Assembly: GCA_947477565.1 (NCBI GenBank)
Contig: CANJUR010000050.1
Location: 1-35,068 of the forward strand
Length of the DNA: 35,068 bases
From: Deltaproteobacteria bacterium
GTDB taxonomy: Bacteria; Myxococcota_A; Polyangia; Polyangiales; Ga0077539
Direction: 5' to 3'
Shown here: in pieces, positions 1-7,838 of the stretch
How the letters are laid out: the number at the start of each line of letters is the position of its first letter
Position numbering within the stretch: the stretch's first letter is position 1
Position numbers and translations under genes: made by a program
The notes under the pieces: generated by a model
The model's input: only the letters and a program-made list of their open reading frames with translations
Databases searched by the model: none
Told to the model about the DNA's origin: nothing

Positions 1-66
1 CATGCCGCCGGAAAGACAGGGGAAATCGAAGGAGAATGACCTGGTGGAGATGAGGTCAACCATCAG

Positions 67-146
67 CCCACAAGTGGGGGCAGGGAGTTCGGAGCGACAA
101 AACACTTCTGCAATAGGTATTTCTGCACCCTGCCCCCACTTGTGGG
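67..146. repeat. 19-bp perfect inverted repeat with 42-nt spacer
   Basis: The arm at 67-85 (CCCACAAGTGGGGGCAGGG) is the exact reverse complement of 128-146. Each arm also contains its own near-palindrome around CCCACAAGTGGG. A perfect 18-bp palindrome (GGGGGCTCGCGAGCCCCC) follows at 162-179. The spacer ends in AGGTATTT, which recurs just ahead of another hairpin at 374-398. This looks like a REP-like intergenic element. No reading frame in it resembles a protein. Confidence 0.7.
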
Positions 147-157
147 GGCGGGGCTGG

Positions 158-365
158 GGGTGGGGGCTCGCGAGCCCCCCCACCTTGCGAACCCCACGGA
201 GCACCTCCGTCGGCAGGTGCTGAGGGTGCCAGTCGTCGGCGCGGGCTCAGACTGCTGGCCGCTCGTCGGTGCCAGTCCGCGCGAAACGCGACGGTTTCTC
301 ACGCTTGTTTCCCTGCAGTCTGACGGTAGACCGCCGTTTCCCCGGATCCCTGCCAAGGCAACAGG
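158..365 (+). repeat. Dispersed repeat, left copy (inverted relative to 34850-35064)
   Basis: Starting at GGGTGGGGGCTCGCGAG, this stretch resembles the reverse complement of the window's right end. The shared parts are the initial GC-rich palindrome, a block containing GCGACGGTTTC, and a closing block around CCCCGGATCCCTGC. Conceptual translation of the last block gives RIPAKA here and RIPAEA in the right copy, so it may descend from a once-coding sequence. Similarity is patchy. Confidence 0.45.
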
Positions 366-373
366 TATTTGAA

Positions 374-398
374 CCCCCTCTCCTCCTGGGAGAGGGGG
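374..398. repeat. REP-like hairpin, 10-bp stem and 5-nt loop
   Basis: CCCCCTCTCC at 374-383 pairs perfectly with GGAGAGGGGG at 389-398 around a five-base loop. It is preceded by CAACAGGTATTTG, which resembles CAATAGGTATTTC ahead of the hairpin at 128-146, so two similar modules lie in the first 400 bases. No T-run follows, so it is not an obvious terminator. Confidence 0.6.
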
Positions 399-450
399 CG
401 CGCGGCAGCGCGGGATGAGGTCGCGCGGGCTTCGACGCATCACCCCGATT

Positions 451-520
451 GCACGACGCCGCATCGGGAGGCCTTGAAAACGCAGGGAAATACGTTCTCA
501 GGTCAGGATCTCTGGAGTCC
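451..520 (+). repeat. Dispersed intergenic repeat, copy 1 (also 33556-33635)
   Basis: GCACGACGCCGCATCGGGA here matches GCACGATGCCGCATCCGGA near 33557. TCTCAGGTCAGGATCTCTGG further along matches TCTCAGGTCAGCATCGCTGG near 33607. Both copies have the same orientation and similar internal spacing, with less conserved sequence between the blocks. The rest of 400-595 contains no gene I can support. Confidence 0.5.
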
Positions 521-595
521 TTTCTCCTGTTCCCTTCCGGTGCGAATCGCGGACCCGGCCAGTGGCCTCGCGCATCACTTCGACACGTGAGCTGG

Positions 596-820
596 TCATT
601 CGGCGGCGAGCATCGGTTCGACCGCCCTGCGACTCCGCACCCTGAGCCGTGCGGGCGTCGGCATGATGGCGGCGAGGTGCTCGCAGAGGTCGTCGTGCCT
701 CTTCCCCGCGAAGCGCACGACATGTTCAGCGTCGACCAAGGTGGGCAGTCGCTGCTGCGCGCGCAGGGCTTCTGACCACGCGAGTGCAAACGTCCCGGCG
801 CTGATCGACGCTGCGCGCAT
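596..820 (-). pseudogene. Possible C-terminal fragment of an unrecognised gene
   Basis: A 74-codon minus-strand frame ends in a plausible globular, charged sequence (LVDAEHVVRFAGKRHDDL, then a basic tail). That is unlike the Arg/Pro/Ala-rich shadow frames around it. It begins exactly where the plus-strand channel-like remnant begins, so it cannot be a full-length gene in its present setting. I do not recognise the family. It could be the tail of a decayed gene or chance coding potential in GC-rich DNA. Confidence 0.2.
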
Positions 821-1007
821 GCAGCGCCTTCCGCTCCTCGCCGTAAACGCGTTCGTCTGCGCTTCGCTGCTTGCGCACACCGTCCCCGCCGCGGCGCAGC
901 CCGCGCCCGCCGCGGGGCCGGCGCGCACGCGGGTCGGTGCGTTCGTCACCTCGCTCGCAGACATCAGCGAGACGCAGCGTCGCTTCGACATCACCTTCTG
1001 GGTGTGA
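819..1007 (+). pseudogene. Truncated ligand-gated ion channel-like protein (N-terminus only)
   Basis: The 62-codon frame starts with a clear Sec signal peptide ([20 protein letters not shown], then an Ala-rich stretch to about residue 27). It continues [19 protein letters not shown] and DITFWV, then stops. From memory, this Val-Gly...dis...F-x-x-x-F-W pattern is the first strand region of the extracellular ligand-binding domain in prokaryotic pentameric (Cys-loop-like) channels, which normally run past 300 residues. Everything after the first strands is missing, including the WxD motif and the four membrane helices. The stop lies a few bases before a short repeat shared with 1940-1995, which suggests truncation by rearrangement. 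The family call rests on about 25 residues. Confidence 0.4.
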
Positions 1008-1014
1008 CATCCCT

Positions 1015-1068
1015 TGGTTTGCGCCGTCGAGAGCATCCGCTCACCGCGCTGGAGGAGCCTCGCTGGCG
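1015..1068 (-). repeat. Short dispersed repeat at gene breakpoint, copy 1
   Basis: TTGCGCCGTCGAGAGCATCC and the following CGCTCACCGCGCTGG match the segment at 1940-1995 with only a few differences. On the minus strand both copies read RGER.LSTA. This copy begins just after the stop of the truncated channel-like gene. The other lies where homology to a Ser/Thr kinase runs out. Confidence 0.6.
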
Positions 1069-1087
1069 AGCGCAGCCTCGCGTGCTG

Positions 1088-1831
1088 TCAGGGGCGTTGG
1101 CCGCCAGCGATCCACGCCTCGAGGACGCGGTGCTCAGCCTCGGTGAGGCAGCGGGGGTTCATGGCGTCCATCGCGGGGTTGCCGGTGCACATGCGGTTGC
1201 GCGGCATCGACCCGGAGCGAATGCGCACGAGGCTCGCTGCGCCGATCGTCATTCCGGGGACGCTGGTGCTCGGGCGCTGAGTGTCTGCGTACGAGGCACC
1301 CAGGTTGTTGCCGCCGGAGCCGCCCGTTGTATGACACGTCGCGCATTTGACCATGAAGATCGGGAGCACCGAGACCGCGAACGACGTGCTGCCCGCATCG
1401 GCGCTGCCCGCATCGGCGCTGCCCGCATCGGTGCTGCCCGCATCGGTGCTGCCCGCATCGGCGCTGCCCGCATCGGCGCTGCCCGCATCGGCGCTGCCCG
1501 CATCGGCGCTGCCCGCATCGGTGCTGCCCGCATCGGTGCTGCCCGCATCGGCGCTGCCCGCATCGGTGCTGCCCGCATCGGTGCTGCCCGCATCGGTGCT
1601 GCCCGCATCGGTGCTGCCCGCATCGGTGCTGCTCACGTCGGTGCCGCTCACGTCGGTGCTGCTCACGTCGGTGCTGCTCACGTCGGTGCTGCTCACGTCG
1701 GTGCTGCTCACGTCGGTGCTGCTCACGTCGGCCACCGCGGCATCAGGAGTCGGCGGGGCTGGGTCCGATGAGCACGCAGAGAAAGAAATTGCAAAAAGTC
1801 CAGTAAAAACAAGATTTAACTTCGGCTTCAT
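1088..1831 (-). CDS. Lipoprotein c-type cytochrome with pentapeptide-repeat linker
   Basis: This 247-residue protein has a lipoprotein signal ([20 protein letters not shown]), predicting lipidated Cys20 and export. A linker of 23 tandem pentapeptides follows: seven DVS(S/G)T units, then sixteen [10 protein letters not shown] units. The C-terminal domain of about 100 residues has one haem c-binding motif (KCATCHT) and a later SMPRN whose Met is a likely axial ligand. It is therefore probably a monohaem cytochrome held away from the membrane on a flexible Asp/Ser/Ala stalk. The ATG at 1831 is preferred: AGGT lies just upstream, and the alternative GTG at 1840 adds only three residues. No oxidase or dehydrogenase partner is adjacent, so its redox partner is unknown. 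Confidence 0.85.
   Translation of the reverse strand: MKPKLNLVFTGLFAISFSACSSDPAPPTPDAAVADVSSTDVSSTDVSSTDVSSTDVSSTDVSGTDVSSTDAGSTDAGSTDAGSTDAGSTDAGSADAGSTDAGSTDAGSADAGSADAGSADAGSADAGSTDAGSTDAGSADAGSADAGSTSFAVSVLPIFMVKCATCHTTGGSGGNNLGASYADTQRPSTSVPGMTIGAASLVRIRSGSMPRNRMCTGNPAMDAMNPRCLTEAEHRVLEAWIAGGQRP
1385..1732. repeat. 15-bp tandem repeat array, about 23 units
   Basis: The array lies inside the cytochrome lipoprotein gene. On the plus strand most units read GTGCTGCCCGCATCG or GCGCTGCCCGCATCG. The last seven (about 1627-1731) read GTGCTGCTCACGTCG with minor variants. The two unit types form separate blocks, which suggests successive expansions. The unit length is a multiple of three, so copy-number change would alter linker length without shifting frame. 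Confidence 0.95.
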
Positions 1832-1939
1832 GGTGCGCACCTACCACAAACTCGACCTTGGGGGATAAGCGATCCGAAGCTCCCGCCCTGCTGGCACGCA
1901 TCCGCTGCAGTGACCAGATCACTTTATATGCGCAGCGCG

Positions 1940-1995
1940 CTTGTTTCGCGCCGTCGAGAGCACCCGTTCACCGCGCTGGAAGAGCTCGCTGGCGG
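1940..1995 (-). repeat. Short dispersed repeat at gene breakpoint, copy 2
   Basis: This copy partners the one at 1015-1068: GCGCCGTCGAGAGCACCCG, then TTCACCGCGCTGGAAGAGC and TCGCTGGCG. It sits at the 3' side of the kinase remnant, where kinase-like sequence is replaced. Confidence 0.6.
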
Positions 1996-2310
1996 CCTTC
2001 ATGTCGCGCCCCTGGAGGAGTTCCATGGCGATCCACGGGGGGTGGGCTCTCTTGATCGACACTGGCCGCGACCATCTCCACGATGGGGCCGCTCTCGACC
2101 ACGGCGTTGGCCTGCGCCTCCTGCGATGAAGCGCAGCCGCGTGCGATCGTCGCCCTCATGCTGGGCGTGCATGATCTTCAGCGCGAGCTTCTTCCCGGTG
2201 GACAGCTGCAACGATTGGTAGAGGGTGCCCATCCCCCCACCGGCGGCGATGCGATGAACCACACGGAAGTCCCTTCCGAAGATCGCGCCTGGTGCAAGCT
2301 GTTCGGCCAT
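1951..2310 (-). pseudogene. Ser/Thr protein kinase remnant, two frameshifts and 3' truncation
   Basis: The frame starts MAEQLAPGAIFGRDFRVVHR and has a glycine-rich loop (IAAGGGMGTLYQS) and the VAIK-type lysine in KLALKIMHA, the start of a Pkn-type kinase N-lobe. Near 2124 one extra G breaks RFIQEAQANAVVESG. In the next frame IVEMVAASVDQESPP follows, and a run of six C near 2036-2041 (five expected) shifts the frame again before WIAMELLQGRDM. Kinase homology ends there, in the hinge region. The catalytic loop (HRDLKPEN), DFG motif and whole C-lobe are missing, so no active kinase can be made. Either insertion could be a sequencing error, but the missing C-lobe cannot. Confidence 0.75.
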
Positions 2311-2465
2311 CGGGAAAACCGTCCCAAAGCGTCGCAAATCCCAAGGGTGAGAGCCTGTCAACCGCGCTCTCGGCGTCGCGGCGTATTTCAATCCCCTTCG
2401 AGGGCGACGCCACGGCCAGGTCGCCCCCGCGTCGAGCCCAATGCGACACGCTTGACTTTATCCCA

Positions 2466-2478
2466 CTCGGTAACCGAG
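2466..2478. promoter_or_regulatory. Short palindrome upstream of outer-membrane gene
   Basis: CTCGGTAACCGAG has perfect 6-bp arms around one base and lies 15 bases before the ATG at 2494. TTGACT occurs at 2453-2458, but no convincing -10 box sits at the right distance. It could be an operator, but the motif is short and could be chance. Confidence 0.25.
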
Positions 2479-2493
2479 CACTCAGGGCCAACT

Positions 2494-3468
2494 ATGGACG
2501 TTCAGATCTCTCTCCTCCGTCGCGTCGCGGTGACCTGCGCGCTCCTGCTGGTCACCCCTTCCCCGGCCGCCGCGCAGGACCGCTTCAACACCCGCGTCGG
2601 CCGCGTGACCAACGGGCTGTATTTGCGCAACAGCACCGTCGCGCGCGCCAACCCGCTGGGTTTCTTCAACGACTTCCGCCTCGGGTATCGCCACCGGATC
2701 TTCGACCGCCCCGACCTCCCGCTCATCCAGCGCAACACCTACTGGGCCCTGGCGGCCAGTACGGCCCTCTCTCCGGCCTTCATCCGCGCGGGCGCCGCGG
2801 TGGAGTTCGCGCCCCTCGCGGTGCTCAACCTCTCGGCCTCCTTTGAGCGGGTGCAGTGGTTTGGCACCTTCAACTACGTGGCGTCGTACGGGAACGCGAA
2901 CGAGAACTTCTCCGACTCGGCGATCCGCGAGCGCGCCCGCACCCAGGACCCCGCCGCGGCCGGGGGGTGGGTGCTCACGCTCCAGGGGGTCGTTCAGGCG
3001 AAGGTGGGCGACCTCGCGATCCGCAACACCACCCGCGGCGTCTGGAACTCCCTCTCGCTCCCCAACGCGCGCCCGGCTTTCTACGACATCTTTTACGACA
3101 CGATGGCCCCCAACGGCGGCTGGACCCTCACCGACGACGTCGACCTCATCTACCAGAACTCCGAATTGGGCTTCAACGTAGGACTCCGCTTCAGCGCCGT
3201 GCTCCCGCTCTTCCCGACGGCCGCGTGGGGCGCTGACGGCGCCGCGCTCCCCGGGGCGGGCGCCCTCAACACCCCGATCACCCGCCTCGGGCCGCTCGTC
3301 TCGTACACCTTCCGCGAGGGGCGGCACTCGTTCTTCAACGCCCCGACGGTCTTCGTGCTCGCGCAATGGTGGCTCACCCACCGCTACCGCACCGGCGGCT
3401 GCGACGAGTGCACTCCGCAGGGGCTCCCGATGATCGCGATCGGCTTCGCGTTCCGCGGAGACTCATGA
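2494..3468 (+). CDS. Predicted outer-membrane or periplasmic protein, function unknown
   Basis: This 324-residue protein has a Sec signal peptide of about 26 residues (LLRRVAVTCALLLVTPSPAA, cleavage near AQA/QD). The rest alternates hydrophobic and polar residues with many aromatics (NTYWALAAS, FGTFNYVASY, WWLTHRYR), as in beta-barrel outer-membrane proteins. A region near residue 180 (NTTRGVWNSL, then FYDIFYDTMAPNGGW) resembles a large extracellular loop. Cys302 and Cys305 (GGCDEC) could form a disulphide. The start follows directly from the signal peptide; the ribosome-binding site is weak. I do not recognise a named family. It is intact, although the gene on either side is decayed. Confidence 0.75.
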   Translation: MDVQISLLRRVAVTCALLLVTPSPAAAQDRFNTRVGRVTNGLYLRNSTVARANPLGFFNDFRLGYRHRIFDRPDLPLIQRNTYWALAASTALSPAFIRAGAAVEFAPLAVLNLSASFERVQWFGTFNYVASYGNANENFSDSAIRERARTQDPAAAGGWVLTLQGVVQAKVGDLAIRNTTRGVWNSLSLPNARPAFYDIFYDTMAPNGGWTLTDDVDLIYQNSELGFNVGLRFSAVLPLFPTAAWGADGAALPGAGALNTPITRLGPLVSYTFREGRHSFFNAPTVFVLAQWWLTHRYRTGGCDECTPQGLPMIAIGFAFRGDS

Positions 3469-3557
3469 CTCCCGAGGCTCACCGTCCCCCTCATATGCAG
3501 AAAGGCACTTAAAATCGAGACGTTGCGAGGTGCACTTGACGCTGGGAGATCTCTGCT

Positions 3558-5064
3558 TTGCCGAATGAAGCTGGATCTGCCTCGACGCGAGTTCGTCGGG
3601 GCTCACGCCCAGCGGCGAAGTCGTCCGCGGCACGCATGGCCGAGGCGAGGGCGAAGGCGAAGGCCTGCGCTGATCGTCGTCGCTGGGCTCAGGAGGAGTT
3701 CGGGGATGTGAAGCTCGGCGACTACCGTCGCGTAAAGCGGCTCGTCTCGATGGGCGCTGCGCTGCTCGCGAACGTCGCCGGAACGATCACCGGCGCCTTC
3801 GCGTCCGAGGCCGAACGGGACGGCGCATACGACTTCCTGAGCAACTCGGCCGTCACGCGCGACGCGCTCACGCTGGGCATCTGGAGCGCCTGCGCGAAGC
3901 GCTGCGCGGAGTTCGAGTGGGTGTACGTCCCGATCGACGGGGACAGCCTCGCGCCGACCGACGCGCACAAGACGCGCGGAACGGGCGCCGTCGGTACCCC
4001 CAAGAGTCACGGGCTCGGCTTCGACGTCACGACAGCCATCGCTGTGAGTGCGGCGGGCGTTCCGTTGGGCGTGTGCGGGCAGGAGTTCTGGCCGAATGCT
4101 TCCAGGCGCACCGATGACAAGGGCAACCTCGAGGAGAAGGAATCGCGCTACTGGATTGTCGTCGCCGAGCAGGTGATGGCCGCGTTCTGTACTAGCTCGA
4201 ATCGGTCCGTGCCGTGGTTTCAGTTCGATTGTGGCGGCGATATGGGCGAGATGCTCCGGCACGCCGTCGTCAACCACTGGCGCATCACCGTTCGAGCGTC
4301 CTGGGAGCGCCGGCTGAATGATCCGGAGGAGATTCGCTATCTCTGGGACACGCTGCCCAGGCAGCCGGAGATGGGACTCTACGCGCTCGATGTTCCTGTG
4401 GGAAAACACCGGGAGGCGCGTGTCGCGCACATGAGCGTTCGCGCCTGCGCCATCACGCTGCGGTTGAAGGACAAGCAGACCGGGAAGATCCGCACCGTGA
4501 CCCTCGATGCCGTCCACACGCTCGAAGTCGTAACCACGCCGACCGGCGAGAAGCCCATCGAGTGGATGCTGCTGACCACGGCACCGATTGCCAACTTCGC
4601 AGACGCCGGGCAGGTGATTGATGGATACGCGCAACGTTGGAAAGTCGAGCTTTTTCACCAGCTCTGGAAGTCCGGACGCTGCAACGTCGAGGACAATCAC
4701 CTCCATACTTCCGAACGAATCCTGAAGTGGGCGACTATCCTCGCCAGCGTCGCGATGCGAACCCTCCAACTAACCTACCAGGCGCGCAACACGCACGAAT
4801 TGTCGGCGGACTCACTGCTCAGCCGCGACGAGATCGACGCGATCATCCTGCGGTGAAAGCCCAAGGGCTACGCCGTCGGCGACACGCTTGGGCTCGGGAT
4901 CACCGTCCGGTGAATCGCCCAGATCGGCGGCTTCACGAACAATGGCAAGAAGGTGCACCCAGGCAAGATCGTAGTCGGCAGTGGGGCCCGACCGAATCGT
5001 AGCGGTTGTCGAACTGCTCCGAACGCTGAGACCTTCAAAGAAGAACAGTGGGAAAGTGAGATGA
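3558..5064 (+). pseudogene. IS4-family (Tn5-like) transposase, broken by two stops and a frameshift
   Basis: The first 432 codons (3558-4856) contain an N-terminal DNA-binding region (WAQEEFGDVKLGDYRRVKRL), the first catalytic Asp in PIDGDSL (about residue 127) and the second in FQFDCGGDM (about 224). The IS4 YREK signature is Y357-R360-E364-K371 in YAQRWKVELFHQLWK. TGA at 4854 ends the frame, yet translation continues KPKGYAVGDTLGLGITVR, a second TGA at 4911, then IAQIGGFTNNGKKVHPGK. After an extra G in GGGG at 4983-4986 the next frame gives IVAVVELLRTLRPSKKNSGK and stops at 5064. That tail is typical of the family. Translation may start at 3636 (MAEARAKAK). The DDE residues survive but the C-terminal domain does not. 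No terminal inverted repeats or target duplication could be identified. Confidence 0.85.
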
Positions 5065-5107
5065 GGCGAGCGGTCCGCGCGGCCGGGCGCCGGGGGGAGC
5101 GCGGTGA

Positions 5108-6346
5108 TCAGTAGCCGGGCGGAAGGATGACGCTGGAGAGCGGCGTGCGGGGGGCCATGTCGGCGGTCCAGGTGATGGGTCCGTTGAGGTAGTCGACGTA
5201 GAGGTCGTTATACCCGCCGAAGAAGCTGGTGCCCGAGGGGTCGCGCGCGGTGCCCCAGGAGTTCTTGATGCGGATGAACTCCAGGGTGCCGTAGCGGGCC
5301 GCAAGGTCTTGATCGGCCTCGGAGGCCAGTTCGCCCGCGCGGAGGGTGCGCTCGGGCTGGCCCGGCTGGCGCACGACGACCTGGTAGTCCTCCATCGAGG
5401 TGAGGTGGCCGCCCTGGCGCCCCGGCATCGTGAGGTTGGACATGCGGAAGATCCCGGTCGACGACATCGCGTTGAAGTCGACGAGCCAGGAGACCAGCAC
5501 CGGCTGGTTATCGTTGAGGGCCCGGATCACCCGCTGGTGGAAGCTGGTGCGCGCCGAGGCGGTGGTGCCGTACGAGGCGCTGCGCCAGGCGAAGCGGCCG
5601 TAGCCGATGACGTCGGCCAGGGTGCCGTCGACCTGCTGACCGCGGCCGTTGCGATACGCCGAGGTGCGCACGGGGATGGAGGCGATCGGCCGGAAGAAGC
5701 CGTCGGCCGTGGTGCGCGAGGCCGGCAGGGTGGCGGTGCCGCGCGCGGTGAACACCCGGGTGACCTCGGCGCGGACCGCGGGCGAGAGCTGCCACGCGTC
5801 GAAGAGGGTGGAGAGCACCAGCGCCGGATCGCGCCGCGCCTCGGCGGTGGCCAGGGCGCCGCCCTCGTTGAGGGCCGTGTTGATCGCGCGGAGGGCGTCG
5901 GACTGCCGCGTCGAGCGGGCGGCCTCACCCTCCTCGGGGATGAACTCCGACTCGTAGACCACGCCGCGCGCCCGCAGGATGGTCATCGCGCCGTCCCACC
6001 AGCCGCCGGTGGGGACCTCGGCGCGGCCCGCGGTGGTCGTCACGCGGCCGCCGGCGATCTTGCCGTACCAGTCCCAGAAGGTGATCCAGCTCTCGGAGAT
6101 GTTGATCTCCTGGCTGGTGCGGGCGCGGTGCAGCGACTCGGCCCATCCCGTCGCCGCGTACGCCCAGCAGTTGCCGATGGACTGGTTGCGCACCGCCGTG
6201 TGGTTGACGTCGGTGACCGGCTCGACGAACTCACCGCTCTCGTCGATGGCCATCTCCTCGTCCGTCGCGCAGCCGCTCACCGCAGGGACCGCCAGAGCCA
6301 GCATCAAACCGAGGCGCCACCCGCGACGCCAGCTTCCCAGGACCAT
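5108..6346 (-). CDS. Papain-like (C1A) cysteine protease lipoprotein
   Basis: This 412-residue protein begins with a lipoprotein signal (LMLALAVPAVSGC, lipidated Cys26). The papain catalytic set is visible: oxyanion Gln55 and nucleophile Cys60 in QSIGNCWAYAATGW, His314 in GRQGGHLTSMEDY, and Asn362 in IKNSWGT. An insertion of about 250 residues between Cys and His makes the catalytic region much larger than classical papain (about 215 residues). There is no obvious inhibitory propeptide; only about 28 residues separate the lipid anchor from the active site. It should act at the cell envelope or surface. The ATG at 6346 has a strong AAGAGGAG eight bases upstream; a TTG at 6388 is less likely. 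The substrate is unknown. Confidence 0.9.
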   Translation of the reverse strand: MVLGSWRRGWRLGLMLALAVPAVSGCATDEEMAIDESGEFVEPVTDVNHTAVRNQSIGNCWAYAATGWAESLHRARTSQEINISESWITFWDWYGKIAGGRVTTTAGRAEVPTGGWWDGAMTILRARGVVYESEFIPEEGEAARSTRQSDALRAINTALNEGGALATAEARRDPALVLSTLFDAWQLSPAVRAEVTRVFTARGTATLPASRTTADGFFRPIASIPVRTSAYRNGRGQQVDGTLADVIGYGRFAWRSASYGTTASARTSFHQRVIRALNDNQPVLVSWLVDFNAMSSTGIFRMSNLTMPGRQGGHLTSMEDYQVVVRQPGQPERTLRAGELASEADQDLAARYGTLEFIRIKNSWGTARDPSGTSFFGGYNDLYVDYLNGPITWTADMAPRTPLSSVILPPGY

Positions 6347-6443
6347 GAGCTCGACTCCTCTTGATGCGGTGTAGGATGACGTAGGCAATCCGCGCGCACC
6401 CCATTATCCTGGGTGCTCTACGCCCGCAAGGGCGCCCGGCGCG

Positions 6444-7030
6444 ATGGCCGAGGCTTCGACAGAAGCCACCCCAGGCGCCGGGGCGGCGAGGGCGCCGAGG
6501 GGCTTCCCCCTCGCGGGCGAGCCGCGGCTTCAGCTGCTCATTGAGGCCGTCACCGGTCGCAAGGTGCGTCTGCTCGACCCGCGCGACCTTGAGCGCCCCG
6601 CCGGCTCCGCCGAAGCGCTGGCCCCCGCGGCCCCGGTCGCCCCGCAGCGAGCGCCCGAGGCGCCGCATCGCCTGGGGTGGGGCTTCGAGGCGAAGCTGGT
6701 GCTCACCCGCGATCGGGTCGACGTACGCACGATGCACATCGAGGGCGACGACAAGAAGCTCAAAGACCCGCGGGTGCTCGACCTCGCCGCGGTGTCGTCC
6801 GAGCTATCCGAGGGCACCTTCGACCTCGACCTCGACGCCGACGGGCGCGCCCTCCAGACGCTCACCGCGGCCGCTGGTGGGCGCGCTCGCGGTTGCCCCG
6901 GTCGACAGCGCCTTCGACCTGCAAGACGGGCGGGACGGAGGTCTACCTCACCGAGTCGGGCTCGCTGCGCACGATGCACCAGCTCGATCTGGCCACCGAG
7001 CCGGCGACGCGCTCAGGCGACGACGTCTAG
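6444..7030 (+). pseudogene. Uncharacterised protein gene with two single-base insertions
   Basis: Frame one encodes RLQLLIEAVTGRKVRLLDPR, a linker rich in Ala/Pro, GWGFEAKLVLTRDRVDVRTM, then LKDPRVLDLAAVSSELSEGT and FDLDLDADG. From memory, GWG...KDPLVLN...FDLDADG is the layout of a large uncharacterised family of bacterial proteins that usually ends in an EF-hand-like Asp-rich segment, absent here. Removing one C near 6873 and one G near 6929 gives LTAALVGALAVAPVDSAFDL then DGGTEVYLTESGSLRTMHQL, ending at 7030. As read, the frame runs on as Arg-rich junk to 7079. It converges on the SprA-like gene, overlapping its last codons by 18 bp. Decay or sequencing errors are both possible. Confidence 0.6.
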
Positions 7031-7786
7031 CGAGCGGCCCTCGGGCTTCGCCTCGCCGCTGCGCGACATCGCCTCGTAGGCCTCGGTGCGTCGGTCGCCC
7101 CTGGACGCCTCGCTATCCCGGGCGTTGATCTCCTGTAGCGCCTGCGCCTCCATGCTGGCGGCCGCTGCGGCGACCGCGCGGTCTGGCCCCGAAGGCTCCG
7201 CCGGGGCGAGGGCCGCGGAGCGCACCGTGCGCGCGCGCTGGAGCGTCTCCTCAGGCGTACGACCCGGACCGACGGTGATCTGCACCTCGCCACCGACGGC
7301 GTAGAGCTGCCCGTCGGGACCGCGCTGGTAGGTGTACGTCGCGCCGCCCGCGAGGCCCCCGGCAGCCATCTGGTGCGCCCGCTCGTGGGCCCGCACGTCG
7401 GCGTCGCGCTTGCGGAGTGCGGCGATCTGCGCCTGCTCTTCGGGGCTCTGCGCGGCGCTCGGCTGCTTGCCGTTCGGGCGGGCGACGTCCTGCTGCTCCC
7501 GACGGGCCTCGGCGGTGGTGCGGTCGTCTTCGCGCCGTCGCTCCGCGGCCGTGCGGGCCTTCTCTTCGGGGCTCTGCGTACGGCCGTCGGGCCGCGCGCC
7601 CGTGGTCTCCCTGGAGCCGGTGACGGGCCGCTTCTCCCGGTCGGACTCGATCGTGGTGCCGTCGGCGCGGGTCACCTTCTGGGCCTTCTCGGCCAACGCG
7701 GCGGTGGCGGCGCCCGACGCGACCGGCGGAACGCAGACCGAGCAGCTGCGACAAGAGTGCACCCGGATGCCCACCGCGCTAATCAT
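7013..7786 (-). CDS. SprA-related putative metalloprotease (PF12118-like)
   Basis: This 257-residue protein has a charged, Glu/Arg-rich, probably helical middle (about 68-130). The family core is DADVRAHERAHQMAAGG with a zincin-type HExxH motif (His134, Glu135, His138), followed by ATYTYQRGPDGQLYAVGGEV. In PF12118 this histidine motif and the YxxGPDGxxYAVGGEV signature occur together; the proposed protease activity is, to my knowledge, unproven. The N-terminus has four Cys in the first 18 residues (SCRSCSVC) and no clean signal peptide, so export is uncertain. The start is poorly supported by a ribosome-binding site. A 21-bp palindrome lies 13 bases upstream of the ATG and could control it. 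Confidence 0.8.
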   Translation of the reverse strand: MISAVGIRVHSCRSCSVCVPPVASGAATAALAEKAQKVTRADGTTIESDREKRPVTGSRETTGARPDGRTQSPEEKARTAAERRREDDRTTAEARREQQDVARPNGKQPSAAQSPEEQAQIAALRKRDADVRAHERAHQMAAGGLAGGATYTYQRGPDGQLYAVGGEVQITVGPGRTPEETLQRARTVRSAALAPAEPSGPDRAVAAAAASMEAQALQEINARDSEASRGDRRTEAYEAMSRSGEAKPEGRSLDVVA

Positions 7787-7798
7787 CCCGATCAGGGT

Positions 7799-7819
7799 TA
7801 CACCATTTTAAATGGTGTA
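7799..7819. promoter_or_regulatory. 21-bp perfect palindrome, candidate operator
   Basis: TACACCATTT and AAATGGTGTA are perfect 10-bp arms around a single central T. It is strikingly AT-rich for this DNA. The site lies just upstream of the SprA-like gene (start 7786) and after the tail of the ligase remnant (stop at 7839). A dimeric repressor operator is the simplest reading. No T-run follows, so a terminator is less likely. Confidence 0.5.
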
Positions 7820-7838
7820 GGGAACGCCCGCCGCGAAC

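Noticed and set aside
1347..1868. Long open frames in all six frames across the 15-bp array
   Set aside because: A stop-free repeat unit of length divisible by three keeps every frame open. Only the minus frame with a lipoprotein signal and CxxCH is supported.
2385..2415. CRISPR-repeat-like sequence (TTTCAATCCCCTTCGAGGG)
   Set aside because: It occurs once, with no second copy, no spacers and no cas genes nearby.
3470..5110. Terminal inverted repeats of the IS4-family element
   Set aside because: The flanks were compared by eye and no matching ends or target-site duplication were found, so element boundaries are not reported.
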